Assembly: GCA_964471215.1 (NCBI GenBank)
Contig: CAYYFC010000018.1
Coordinates: forward strand, 1 to 30,014
From: Archaeoglobus_B sp964471215
Lineage (GTDB): Archaea > Halobacteriota > Archaeoglobi > Archaeoglobales > Archaeoglobaceae
Length of the DNA stretch: 30,014 nucleotides
Direction of reading: 5' to 3'
Position numbers and translations under genes: made by a program. The notes under the pieces are model-generated. The model did no database searches. It saw only the letters and a program-made list of their open reading frames with translations, and was not told where the DNA came from. Shown here in pieces: positions 1 to 8,800 of this stretch. Position 1 is the first letter of the stretch, and each line of letters starts with the position of its first letter.

Positions 1-63
1 CCCAAGAGGGGAGCTGAGCCCGATGAATCCCAAGGCTTACATAGGCTTACCAATGTAAGCTGA
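1..63 (+). pseudogene. possible 3' tail of a tnpB-type gene cut by the window edge
   Basis: Two forward frames are open from the first base and close quickly, at 56-58 and 61-63. The frame ending at 56-58 reads ...RGELSPMNPKAYIGLPM, which resembles the short proline-rich tails at the ends of many archaeal TnpB proteins. Hairpin-forming DNA follows, as expected where the guide RNA and right end overlap the tnpB 3' end. Only about 18 codons are visible, so this is a weak assignment. It could equally be non-coding. Confidence 0.25.
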
Positions 64-140
64 ACCCCACTCATGACCCCATAGGGATATCTAAGTCTTT
101 ATGGGCGAGATGGAATCGATAAGCCCGTGTCACGATAAAA
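36..140 (+). other. hairpin-rich segment, possible transposon right end
   Basis: Several short inverted repeats lie in a row. GCTTACAT and ATGTAAGC pair around positions 36-60. CCCATA pairs with TATGGG near 88-116. GGGC pairs with GCCC near 103-127. This would suit the structured 3' part and right end of a TnpB-type element whose body lies left of the window. No TCAA/TCAG-type end like those of the other elements was identified here, so the boundary is not placed. Confidence 0.25.
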
Positions 141-185
141 CGAAAAAATGTAGAGTTATACGACTTGAGGAAACGGATCAAGTAT

Positions 186-566
186 CTAAGGATAAAACCT
201 GCCATGTCTCCTGAATTCTTCCCTTTTTTCCCAATCAAGATCCAAAACAAGTGTGTTTTTCAAAAATCCTTCCAAAACATCCTTAACCTTACCAAAAGCT
301 CCAGTAATAACCCTTATTCCAAGACTCTCAAAGAAAAACCTAGCCTTCATACCGACTCCGTATGCTATTACAGTATTAACACCTAAAGAATGCAAAAATC
401 TTGGAATTTGCCCAGGCATGTGGTCTTCAAATGGGTTTCTAATAAATTCTATTCTTACTATTTTTTCATTGGATATATCTGCTATTAAATAATACGGGGC
501 CCTACCGAAGTGCATTGAAACACTGGACTCCAGACTGGCACCATCGCACGGGATCGCTACCCTCAT
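186..566 (-). CDS. NifX/NifB-type dinitrogenase iron-molybdenum cofactor domain protein
   Basis: This 126-aa protein consists almost entirely of one Nitro_FeMo-Co domain. It begins MRVAIPCDGASLES, has the SMHFGRAPYYLI segment with the family's conserved HFGR stretch, and continues through an alternating beta/alpha fold (TVIAYGVGMKARFFFESLGI). Related proteins (NifX, NafY, NifB C-terminus) bind iron-sulfur or FeMo cofactor precursors. Many archaea that do not fix nitrogen also carry stand-alone versions of unknown role. No nif genes are in the window, so a general metal-cluster carrier role is as likely as nitrogenase assembly. A TATA-like ATATAT at about 589-594 sits about 25 nt upstream of the ATG, suggesting a leaderless transcript. 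The C-terminus is basic (REEFRRHGRFYP). Confidence 0.85.
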   Translation of the reverse strand: MRVAIPCDGASLESSVSMHFGRAPYYLIADISNEKIVRIEFIRNPFEDHMPGQIPRFLHSLGVNTVIAYGVGMKARFFFESLGIRVITGAFGKVKDVLEGFLKNTLVLDLDWEKREEFRRHGRFYP

Positions 567-585
567 ATGAAAAAGAAATATTTAA

Positions 586-595
586 GGATATATCT
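586..595 (-). promoter_or_regulatory. TATA box of the NifX-like gene
   Basis: On the minus strand this reads AGATATATCC, centred about 25 nt before the start codon at 566. That is the spacing expected for a leaderless archaeal transcript. Confidence 0.4.
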
Positions 596-765
596 CCTTT
601 TTCGGATTTTAGGATTTTCCTAACTCTTCATTTAACCCAACACGTTTTTTTGTCTTGTTCTTATAATCACCGTCTGCAAGCATCAGTTATTAATTAAATT
701 ATAAAAAATTTAAATTATTTTAGAAATCATTTTTGAAGGATTTCTGGAGCTTGATTTATTTATGT

Positions 766-1025
766 TTGACTCCTCCCCGTCCTGAAGTGCGAGGATTTTA
801 ACGGGGAGGTTTGTGCAATCTGATATACACTGGGTTTGTCAGCACCCCGTTACACATATCTCTTGCGTGATTCGGTGTTATGAAGGCTTATTTGACACTC
901 CATTCCCACCAGACATTAGACAAATCAAAGCGAGTCTTTATAAGTATAACGCTCCGCCACCTCTCCCTCCTACCTCCCCTGATTCATCCCCGCTTTAAAA
1001 AGCGTGGCTTTCTTAGCGACGTTTT
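766..1025 (-). mobile_element. short non-autonomous IS200/IS605-like element (copy 1)
   Basis: Read on the minus strand, the left end starts just after TTAC (1029-1026) with AAAACGTCGCTAAGAAAGC, followed by GGGGATGAATCAGGGG. This closely matches the left end at 29716 (AAAATGTCGCTAAGAAAGC then GGGGATGAATTAGGGG). The right end is an imperfect hairpin (CCTCGCACT / AGGACGGGG, about 775-795) followed by GGAGGAG and TCAA (769-766). IS608-type elements are known to insert after TTAC and to end in TCAA, so both boundaries fit that mechanism. The 260-bp interior has no credible gene. It is most simply a PATE/MITE-like derivative mobilised in trans. A TATA-like TTATACTTATAAAG lies inside the left end near 935-948 (minus strand). 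Confidence 0.7.
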
Positions 1026-1029
1026 GTAA

Positions 1030-1262
1030 TTATCGAAGAACAATTCAGTTTCCTGGGGTTAAATGATTCCAGTATCTATGCTCTTAATATGATTAAATCG
1101 TCTGATCTCGTAATCTGGTATTCTTGAGTGTAAGTTATCGCATGAAGAATTCTGACGACTTTGAACATCTAATTAAACTCGTCTACTAAAGATCCTTACA
1201 AAGAGCCGAATCTCTAAAGGCTTGCAGGTATGACACTTAGTCTCAATATGTCTTCTCAGACT
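1030..1262. other. intergenic region with no recognised gene
   Basis: No ORF with family resemblance, no tRNA-like cloverleaf and no clear repeat was seen between the mobile element and the tatC promoter. It may be remnant DNA displaced by the insertion. Confidence 0.4.
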
Positions 1263-1273
1263 AAAGTTATAAG
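1263..1273 (+). promoter_or_regulatory. TATA box of tatC
   Basis: AAAGTTATAAG lies with its centre about 26 nt before the GTG at 1295. This supports that GTG as a leaderless start. Confidence 0.45.
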
Positions 1274-1294
1274 CCCCGAGATCTTCTTAGAAAT

Positions 1295-2011
1295 GTGAGG
1301 CCTCCTGAAGATAGGGAGATGACCCTTGAAGAGCATCTGGCCGAATTGAGAAAAAGGGTTAGCAGGATATGTGTTGTTATGCTTGCGGGGATTGGGATTT
1401 TCTTTGTGACATCTGGAAGGCTTATAAAGGATTTCTGGTCGTACATACTGCCCGGAAACGCCAGTATTTACGTGATAACGCCTACAGAATGGTTTGTTGT
1501 TCAGCTGACATTTTCATTCACCCTGACACTTCTTGTGACTTATCCGTATATAGTCTATGAGATTTACCAGTTTGCAAAACCCGGGCTTTATGAGCACGAG
1601 AGAAGATTTGTTAAGACTTTCCTGCCATTCTCGTATGTTCTGTTCATAGTCGGTATGAGTCTGGCTTATTTTATAATAATTCCGAAAATCTTCTCATTTT
1701 CAATGCTTTTTACAATGGGATCTGAACCTTTTCTTACTGCAAAGAAAACGATTTATTCGGCATTAAAGATACTGATAGCATTCGGTCTGGCCTTTCAAAT
1801 TCCGATACTCGCGCTCATAGCAGTCAAGGTTGAACTGATAGACTCGAAGTGGCTGAGAGATAAGAGGCTCATAATCTACATAATCGTCTTCATACTGGCG
1901 ACGAACGTCACGCTTGACGTTTCGGGAATAAGCCAGATCATAATACTGGCCCTTGTAGTGATAACGTATGAGCTGAGCATATTTCTCGCAAAGGTCATGG
2001 AAAAAAAATAA
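1295..2011 (+). CDS. tatC: Sec-independent (twin-arginine) protein translocase subunit TatC
   Basis: This 238-aa protein is the multi-spanning receptor subunit of the Tat pathway, which exports folded proteins carrying an RR signal peptide. The N-terminus carries the TatC hallmark EEHLAELRKR on the cytoplasmic side. Hydrophobic spans follow: ICVVMLAGIGIFFVTSG, VQLTFSFTLTLLVTYPYIVYEIYQF, TFLPFSYVLFIVGMSLAYFIII, IYSALKILIAFGLAFQIPILALI and the C-terminal pair LIIYIIVFILATNVTL and IIILALVVITYELSIFLA. The FAKPGLYEHERR loop is also typical. Length is normal for archaeal TatC. The GTG at 1295 is favoured by TATA spacing; an ATG at 1319 (MTLEEHL) is the alternative. No TatA is visible in the window, so the partner must be elsewhere. 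trkA follows 24 nt later on the same strand. Confidence 0.93.
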   Translation: MRPPEDREMTLEEHLAELRKRVSRICVVMLAGIGIFFVTSGRLIKDFWSYILPGNASIYVITPTEWFVVQLTFSFTLTLLVTYPYIVYEIYQFAKPGLYEHERRFVKTFLPFSYVLFIVGMSLAYFIIIPKIFSFSMLFTMGSEPFLTAKKTIYSALKILIAFGLAFQIPILALIAVKVELIDSKWLRDKRLIIYIIVFILATNVTLDVSGISQIIILALVVITYELSIFLAKVMEKK

Positions 2012-2035
2012 TTAGCTGAAATCGTATTTGTTGTA

Positions 2036-3349
2036 ATGTTGATAGTAATCGCAGGGGCGGGAGAGGTTGGGCATAATCTGGCAAGGATATTGTCAGAGCA
2101 TCACAGCGTTTTCGTAATCGAAAAAGACGACGAAAAGGTCGAAGATCTTAGGAATTTAAACGTTGAAGTCATTCACGGTAATGCAGCAAACATAGAGCTT
2201 TTGAAATCTGCAAACGTAAAGAAAGCAGATGTTTTCCTAGCAGTCACAGGAAACGACGAGGTAAATCTGCTATCCGGTATATACGCAAAGAGACTGGGTG
2301 CAAAAAAGGTTATAGTCAGGGTTGGAAATCCAGAATACGTCGAGAGACCCATAGTCAGAGATCATCCCCTTGGATTCGATTTGGTCATATGTCCACAGCT
2401 CGTGCTTGCCAACGAAATCGCGAACACTATAATGATCCCCGGTGCAGTTGAGTTCATATCTCTGAGCGGAAAATCAGATATGGTTGAAATAGCTGTCAGA
2501 GATTCGCCAATTATAGGAAAAAGGATCTCAGAACTGAAAATACCAAGAGATGTCATAATTCTAGCAATTCTGAGGGATAACGAGGTCCTAATTCCAAGAG
2601 GAGATACGGTGATAAAGAAAGATGACATAGTTGTAGTATTCGGAGATGCTAAGGAAATAGCTAGACTGAAAGACATATTCGGGAGACCCATAGTAAAGAA
2701 CATAACGATATTTGGAGGGGGAACGGTTGGCAGCTATGTTGCAAGGATTTTAGAGTTTGGAAACTTCGATATAAAATTGATAGATTCAAATATAAGCAGA
2801 TGCGAGAGGCTTAGCGAGATGCTCAAGAAGACCAAGGTTGTCTTCGGAGATGCTACAGATCTGGACTTTTTAATTGAAGAGGAGGTTGGAAAGAGCGATG
2901 CAGTTGTTGCAACAACTGAAAGCGATGAGAAAAACCTGCTGATATGCCTCCTGTCAAAAAGCATAGGGGCTAAGAAGGCGATAGCAAAGGTTGAGAGGGG
3001 TGATTACGTCAGACTGTTCGAGAGGGTTGGTGTTGATATAACCCTTTCTCCCAGAAGGGTTACGTTTCTTGAGGTCATGAAGTATCTTGGTCTAGTCGAT
3101 ATAAGGGAGATGGCCGATATAAGACAGGAACTCACAGTTGTCGAGGTAGTCGTTAAGAATAAGGAGATAGCAGAGAAGAAGATCTCGGAGCTCAGAATAC
3201 CGAGCAATTCCATAATAGGTGGGATAATTAGAGATGACGAATGCATAATACCGAGGGGAGATACAAGGATACTTCTCAACGACAGATTACTCATATTCAC
3301 TAACTGGGATGAAATAGAAGAGATTGAGGATATATTCGAGGGTGATTAA
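2036..3349 (+). CDS. trkA: TrkA, regulatory NAD-binding subunit of a Trk/Ktr potassium uptake system
   Basis: The 437-aa protein is a tandem duplication, RCK_N-RCK_C-RCK_N-RCK_C. The first nucleotide-binding fold starts VIAGAGEVGHNLARIL (residues 4-19). The second starts ITIFGGGTVGSYVARILE (about residues 224-241). Each is followed by a TrkA-C domain; the ends of the two are similar to each other (...LKIPRDVIILAILRD... and ...LRIPSNSIIGGIIRD...). TrkA proteins form a cytoplasmic gating ring on the TrkH channel and sense NAD(H) or adenine nucleotides. No trkH is nearby. The stop codon abuts the ATG of the next gene (3349/3350), so the two are probably translated together, although a functional link with the deaminase is not obvious. 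Confidence 0.93.
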   Translation: MLIVIAGAGEVGHNLARILSEHHSVFVIEKDDEKVEDLRNLNVEVIHGNAANIELLKSANVKKADVFLAVTGNDEVNLLSGIYAKRLGAKKVIVRVGNPEYVERPIVRDHPLGFDLVICPQLVLANEIANTIMIPGAVEFISLSGKSDMVEIAVRDSPIIGKRISELKIPRDVIILAILRDNEVLIPRGDTVIKKDDIVVVFGDAKEIARLKDIFGRPIVKNITIFGGGTVGSYVARILEFGNFDIKLIDSNISRCERLSEMLKKTKVVFGDATDLDFLIEEEVGKSDAVVATTESDEKNLLICLLSKSIGAKKAIAKVERGDYVRLFERVGVDITLSPRRVTFLEVMKYLGLVDIREMADIRQELTVVEVVVKNKEIAEKKISELRIPSNSIIGGIIRDDECIIPRGDTRILLNDRLLIFTNWDEIEEIEDIFEGD

Positions 3350-4618
3350 ATGGATCTGGTCGTAAAAGACGGGCTTTGCTTTATAAACGGTAGGTTTGTC
3401 AGGGCCAATATAGGTATAAAGGGCAACAGGATAGAATACGTCGGAAAGAAGAATATAAGGGGAGATGTGGAAATCTCGGCTAGAACTAAATTCGTTTTAC
3501 CTGGACTGTTCAATGCACATACTCATCTCGCAATGGCACTGTTTAGGGGATTTGCCGAGGATCTACCGTTAATGGAATGGCTTGAAAAGAAGATATGGAA
3601 GGTGGAAGGGAAATTGAGTCCAAGAGATGTATACTGGGGATCCATGCTGGGGATACTTGAGATGATAAAAACTGGAACCACTGCCTTCTCAGATCTTTAC
3701 ATATACATGGATGAGGTTGCAAAGGCTGTTGGGGAAAGCGGTATCAGAGCAGTTCTTTGCTACGGAATGGCAGACAGGGGTGATAGAGACAGAGCGGAAA
3801 AGGAGCTAAAAATAGGAACCGATTTCATTAAGAATTGGAATAACAAGTTTAACGGGAGGATAAAGGCCATATACGGTCCTCACGCACCTTACACATGCAC
3901 ACCAGAGTTCTTAAGGGAGGTAAAAAAGCATGCAAATGAACTTAAAACGCTCGTTCATATACACGTGTCCGAAACGGAGGAGGAGGTTAGAATTGTCAGG
4001 GATAAATACGGGACTACACCCATAAGACTCTTGGATAAAATAGGTTTCCTCGATAGCAACACCGTCGTCGCTCATGCCATATGGGTAGATGACGAGGAGA
4101 TAGGTATTCTTAAAAGAAGAGGTGTTAGCGTAGTACACAATCCTATAAGCAACCTGAAGCTAGCATCCGGTATTGCAAGGATAACCGATATGTTCAATGC
4201 CGGAATAAACGTCTGTTTGGGAACCGATGGTGCAGCATCTAACAACACGTATAACCTATTTGAAGAGATAAAGATAACGTCGCTTTTGCAAAAGGTTGCG
4301 ACGAGAAAGGCTGATGCTCTCAAAGCCAAGGATGTGCTTTTAATGGCAACAAGAAACGGTTATAAAGCATATAAGATAAAAGGTGGAGAGTTGAAAAAAG
4401 GTTTTCTGGCCGATTTAATTTTGGTAGAAAGGGAAAGGTTCAACTACTATCCTATTTACGAACCCGTTCACAGCATAGTTTACGCCAGCTACGGATGTGA
4501 GGTCACGCACACTATAGTTGATGGAAAGATAGTTATGGAGGATTCGGTAGTTTTGACGATGGATGAGGAAAGGATATTGAGTAAAATTGAAAAGGTTAGG
4601 CAGAAATTTGTCGGTTAA
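3350..4618 (+). CDS. mtaD: MtaD/DadD-type deaminase of S-adenosylhomocysteine, methylthioadenosine or 5'-deoxyadenosine
   Basis: This 422-aa amidohydrolase has the full set of metal and catalytic motifs of the MTA/SAH deaminase group. These are NAHTHL (H57, H59), the HIHVSETEEE segment (H205), VVAHAIW (H242) and GTDGAAS (D293). Characterised archaeal relatives deaminate S-adenosylhomocysteine and 5'-deoxyadenosine, recycling by-products of SAM chemistry. That fits a genome with several radical SAM enzymes such as those at 9191 and 12086. An SD-like GAGGGTGAT at the end of trkA precedes the start. Exact substrate preference cannot be read from sequence. The symbol is given by family; dadD or sahH-bypass deaminase would be equally fair. 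Confidence 0.88.
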   Translation: MDLVVKDGLCFINGRFVRANIGIKGNRIEYVGKKNIRGDVEISARTKFVLPGLFNAHTHLAMALFRGFAEDLPLMEWLEKKIWKVEGKLSPRDVYWGSMLGILEMIKTGTTAFSDLYIYMDEVAKAVGESGIRAVLCYGMADRGDRDRAEKELKIGTDFIKNWNNKFNGRIKAIYGPHAPYTCTPEFLREVKKHANELKTLVHIHVSETEEEVRIVRDKYGTTPIRLLDKIGFLDSNTVVAHAIWVDDEEIGILKRRGVSVVHNPISNLKLASGIARITDMFNAGINVCLGTDGAASNNTYNLFEEIKITSLLQKVATRKADALKAKDVLLMATRNGYKAYKIKGGELKKGFLADLILVERERFNYYPIYEPVHSIVYASYGCEVTHTIVDGKIVMEDSVVLTMDEERILSKIEKVRQKFVG

Positions 4619-4714
4619 GAGATCAATGTTAAAGTCTTTGAAATAGTCTGAAAGACAGAGTAACAGATTTCTTCATCTATGGAAATCTTTTCCGATTGGT
4701 CACACCTCCTGCAG

Positions 4715-4932
4715 GCTGGAAGCTTCGCCTTTCAAGGCGGAGAGGAAAGCCCACCTCTCCCGAAATATTTTTATTCCCTCCTTTCCCACCTTCCATCGAT
4801 GATTCGGTCAGCTATACGCTGACCGAGGATTGCTCCCTGACCGAGCCGTATGCGGTCTACCGCAAGCCTGCCCTATTTTGGGGTGTTCCCGTGTCGGGAA
4901 CCCTCGCCCTTTAGGGCGGGGAGGCGGGTCAG
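4715..4932 (+). mobile_element. IS200/IS605-like right-end segment with two related terminal hairpins (copy 3)
   Basis: Two related 9-bp hairpins lie 179 bp apart. Hairpin A is CTTCGCCTT / AAGGCGGAG (4723-4742). Hairpin B is CCTCGCCCT / AGGGCGGGG (4902-4921). Both sit in the same context, GGAA before and GAGG after. Hairpin B is followed by CGGGTCAG, ending at 4932, matching the GGTCAG and GAGTCAA ends of the other two short copies. No CGCTAAGAAAGC-type left end was found upstream, so the left boundary is uncertain. It may be a tandem or truncated pair of copies. It lies directly before the promoter of the metallo-beta-lactamase gene. Confidence 0.55.
4798..4932 (+). ncRNA. candidate structured (omega-like) RNA from the transposon segment
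   Basis: A TATA-like GAAATATTTTTATTC (4762-4776) lies upstream. The next 135 nt hold a run of hairpins: TCGGTCAG / CTGACCGA (about 4804-4826), GCGG / CCGC (about 4852-4863), TTCCCG / CGGGAA (about 4886-4900), and the 9-bp terminal hairpin at 4902-4921. Such a series ending at a transposon right end is how TnpB guide (omega) RNAs are organised. No tnpB is attached, so any RNA would have to work in trans or be a fossil. Transcription is inferred only. Confidence 0.35.
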
Positions 4933-4969
4933 AAACAGCTGTAGCGGATTTATACCGAAATACAGACAG

Positions 4970-5824
4970 ATGTATATGAGAAATTGGATTATTCCGATAC
5001 TGATAGCCGTAACCATTGCGGCCGTATTTTCGTTTATATCGTTTAAATGGGAAAAAGAAAAGGAGATATATCATGAGGAGATAAGAACATGCGAATCTAT
5101 AGGAAATCTGAGTATAACGATTATTTACGATAACAATCCGTATAAACAAGGTTTAAGGACTGCATGGGGTTTTTCTTGTCTCATAAGGTACGGAAAGTCG
5201 ATACTTTTCGATACTGGAGGTGATGGATCTATTCTGCTTGAAAACATGAGAAGGTTGAACATAAATCCCGATGAAATAGAAGTAGTTTTTCTCTCGCATA
5301 TACACGGAGATCATGTGGGAGGATTGATCGATTTCCTTAAAGTGAACGGTGATGTAACTGTATATCTGCCTAAATCTTTTCCTGAAGATTTCAAGAAGAG
5401 GATAAGGAGATTCTGTGCTGAAGTTGTTGAAGTTGAGGGACCCGCGAGGATTTACGATGACGTGTACTCTACAGGTGAGATGGGAGAATTTTTAAAGGAA
5501 CAGGCTTTGGTAATTCGTACTGAAAGGGGTTTAATCATCGTAACGGGCTGTGCTCATCCCGGCATTGTAAAGATTGTGAAAAAGGCAAGAGATATGCTAA
5601 AGGATGACGTTCTTCTGGTAATAGGTGGTTTTCATTTGATAGGCAGGAGCGAGGATGACATAAGGTCTATAATATCTGATCTGAAAAGACTTGGAGTGAA
5701 ATACGTTGCTCCATGCCACTGCTCGGGGGATCTTGCAAGAAAGCTGTTTAAGGATAGTTACGGTAAGAACTTCATAGATTCCGGTGTTGGAAGGGTTATA
5801 TATATAAGAGATCTGAAAAAATAA
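4970..5824 (+). CDS. membrane-anchored metallo-beta-lactamase-fold hydrolase
   Basis: From the ATG at 4970 the protein is 284 aa. It opens with a single N-terminal membrane segment (WIIPILIAVTIAAVFSFISF) followed by a charged linker, then an MBL domain. The metal motif is FLSHIHGDHVGG, with further ligands in GCAHPG and PCHCSG. The layout (SILFDTGGDGSIL near the start, GGFHLIG near the end) resembles the family that includes the archaeal dihydromethanopterin-pathway DHPMR 5'-phosphate synthase, but most of those are soluble. Here the catalytic domain is probably tethered at the membrane. The frame is open upstream to 4850, but that part is transposon DNA. A TATA-like TTTATACC near 4949 favours a start at 4970 or the ATG at 4976. 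Substrate is unknown. Confidence 0.8.
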   Translation: MYMRNWIIPILIAVTIAAVFSFISFKWEKEKEIYHEEIRTCESIGNLSITIIYDNNPYKQGLRTAWGFSCLIRYGKSILFDTGGDGSILLENMRRLNINPDEIEVVFLSHIHGDHVGGLIDFLKVNGDVTVYLPKSFPEDFKKRIRRFCAEVVEVEGPARIYDDVYSTGEMGEFLKEQALVIRTERGLIIVTGCAHPGIVKIVKKARDMLKDDVLLVIGGFHLIGRSEDDIRSIISDLKRLGVKYVAPCHCSGDLARKLFKDSYGKNFIDSGVGRVIYIRDLKK

Positions 5825-5826
5825 GA

Positions 5827-8800
5827 TCAGACGTATTCAATAACTTCCTGTCTAAATTTGCTTAGCAATCTATCCCTTTTATCACATTTTACCAGAGCAT
5901 GCTCAAGAACTTCTTCAATTCTTGATACTGGTATTATCTCTATTTTATCCTTGTGCTCTGCATCGAGGAGTACATCTCCCAGGTTGTCCTTTGGAATTAT
6001 AACCTTCTTAAGCCCTGCCTGGATAGCTGCCTCTATCTTCTGCGTCACACCGCCAACCGGCAGAACATCTCCCCTCACGCTCAGACTTCCCGTCATGGCA
6101 ACGGACTGATCTACTGGGATATCCTCTATTGCTGAGATTACTGCAGTCGCTATGCTTATGCTCGCGGAATCTCCCTCAACACCTTCATACGTCCCGACGA
6201 ACTGTATGTGTATATCCATGTCCGATATATCCCTACCCGTGAACTTCTTTATAACTGCGGAAACGTTCATAACAGCTTCTCTTGCAATCTCCTGAAGTCT
6301 GCCCGTTGCTATAACCCTTCCCTCCTCCTTACTCATAGCAGGGGTTATCTCAGCTATTATTGGCAGAACTATTCCAGCGTTTCCAACAACGGCCAGCCCA
6401 TTGACCCTTCCCACTTCGGATCCTTCGGTTTTGAACAACTTGTAATCCCTTCTCCTTTCTATGTACTCGTCCGCATACTGCTCCTCTATAGTCTTCGCTA
6501 TCCTCTTAGCCTTTAAAACGTGTTCAAGTCTTACGACTTCTGCTCCTTCACTCTTAGCTATGTCTCCAGCAGTTCTTATGAGCCCTCCCAATTCCCTGAG
6601 TCTTAGTGTTAAATGCCCTCTTCTTCCAGCTCTCCTTCTAGCCTCTCTTATTATTTCTGCTACAGCGTATCTGTCAAAGTGAGGAATCTTTCCGTCCTTC
6701 ATAACCTCTTGGGCAACAAACCTAACTAGTTTGCGCCTGTTTTCAGCCGTATCCGGCATTGTATCATTCATGTAGACCTCGTAGCCGTATCCTTCAATTC
6801 TACTCCTTAAAGCCGGATGCATTCCCATTAACGCATCGAGATTTCCGGCAGCTACGAGAATAAAATCACAGGGAACAGGTTCTGTTCTTACCATTGCACC
6901 ACTTGAGCGCTCTGATTGTCCAGTAATTGGGAATTTCTTTTCCTGCATAGCTGTAAGCAACTTCTGCTGCGATTCTATTGTTAGAGTGTTTATCTCGTCT
7001 ATGTAGAGAACTCCTTTATGAGCCCTATGAATCGCTCCAGCCTCAACCCTCTCATGGGCCGGTGTTTCCAATCCTCCAGAGTTCTTTACAAGCAAACCGT
7101 TTGCTAAGAGGTTGCCAGTTTCGGTTGTTACATTATAAGTTATATCAACATCTTCTTCAGTGACTATGAACTCGGGTTTCTCAAGTCTTGGCTTTTTACC
7201 CAAGCACATCTCGATTTCACTTAAGAATTTAGATCGTTTGTAGTCTGAGAGGATAATCGATATCAAGCTGAGGAATCGAATCGCATTTTCCAATGAATTC
7301 TCAAACCTCAGCCTAATCATCCACTTATCGTTGCGTTTTTCAATTCTAATCCTGCTCTTTATACCAAACTTATTGAAAAACCTTGAGATAGTTTCAAAGA
7401 ACTCTATTTTATTTTCAACATCGTCTGTAATTTGAGCTATCTCGAACGATCCATTAAATCTCCTTGAATATGACCATCTCGGGATACAGCCGTCCGAACT
7501 GAACAGTCCATCGACAAAGGCTAAGAATGTGCTCGGTTTTATTAAAATCCACTCAGGAAATCTGAACTTTAGTTTCGTTTTCTTTCCAACTGGAGCTCCT
7601 AAGGCAACGAGGAATCTGATGACGCTTCTATCCCAAGTTCTAAATAGATAGCTTCTGCCTATAGCATCGGTGTTCTCTTTAATCTCGTACGGAATATCAC
7701 CAAATACATGCTTGATTGTTTCAGCAAATCTTTCAACTATTTTTTTTTCGCTCGATGTGAAGCTAAGAGTATTGAGATTTCTGTCAATACAACCATCTCC
7801 AAATAAAGCACCTAGTATCAGTGCGATATCAACGAGCCTTCTGTCATCACTTCTTAGAGGTATCAGACCCTTACTCCTTAGCTTTTCGATAAGCTGGACG
7901 CTTTTAGGTTTCATTCCAGCAAACCACCATCTTATCGCGCTTTGTTTAATACCTAGAATTTTAGATGCCTTCTTATAACCAACTTTAAGCTTAGAGTTCC
8001 TCCACCTATTGTAGCTTATAAACTTCTCAAGCTCTTTTGTATTATACGTTTTAACGATGTCGTATTCATCGATTATCGTAATCGGTTTCGATATCAACTC
8101 ATCATTTTCTGTTATCTCATCAGTTCTCTTTAACCCACTAGTAGTGTAAACTTTATGGTCTGGTGTTGTAGTCAGCCAGAAATCCTTCTTTAGATTGATA
8201 ACATTTCTAATTCTTTGTTTCTCGAATCTTTTGCTTACGAATAACAATCTGACTAAACCCTTGTTAGTTAGAATTCTAACATTTTCGTTTGACACATCTC
8301 TATAATGTACTCTAACTCCATTCTTTTCAGCAATATTATAATTTTCACTTAATAATGAATCTACAAAGTCTTTTAGTCTTAATCTTCTCAAATTACCATC
8401 CTTTTCGACAATAATCCACTCATTACCTTCAAAACATTGAAACGGGTCGTGACGTACGTCTCCAAATAAAGCTCCAGCGTGGGCTCCAGTAGCATCTTCA
8501 AAAGGAGCGGTCTCCTTATCGGCGTTATCTACGAGCAGTTTAGGTATGTTCCTTTCTTCTCTCGGCATTATATACCTTGCAAACATCAGCAGTAGAATTG
8601 CGGCTATTATCGCCCATATGAAATCCTGAGGTCTTACCATGAGGACGTATCCGACTATCATGAACACTAGCATGAACAGAAATAGATTTCTCGCCTGCGC
8701 TTTTTTCATTGCCTCCTGCTTGTAGGATTCAACTATTTCCCTACCCTTTCCCGCCGGAACTACTTTTATAATCGGCTGATTCGGATCCTTCGGATTTGGA

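Noticed and set aside
813..998. 61-aa forward ORF upstream of tatC
   Set aside because: It lies entirely inside the short mobile element, on the opposite strand to its ends, and its composition (runs of Pro and Ser) is what the reversed G-rich left end would give.
4850..4969. N-terminal extension of the metallo-beta-lactamase ORF by 40 residues
   Set aside because: This part overlaps the hairpin-rich mobile segment and has no family resemblance. A TATA box and ATG codons at 4970/4976 give a better start just before the membrane span.
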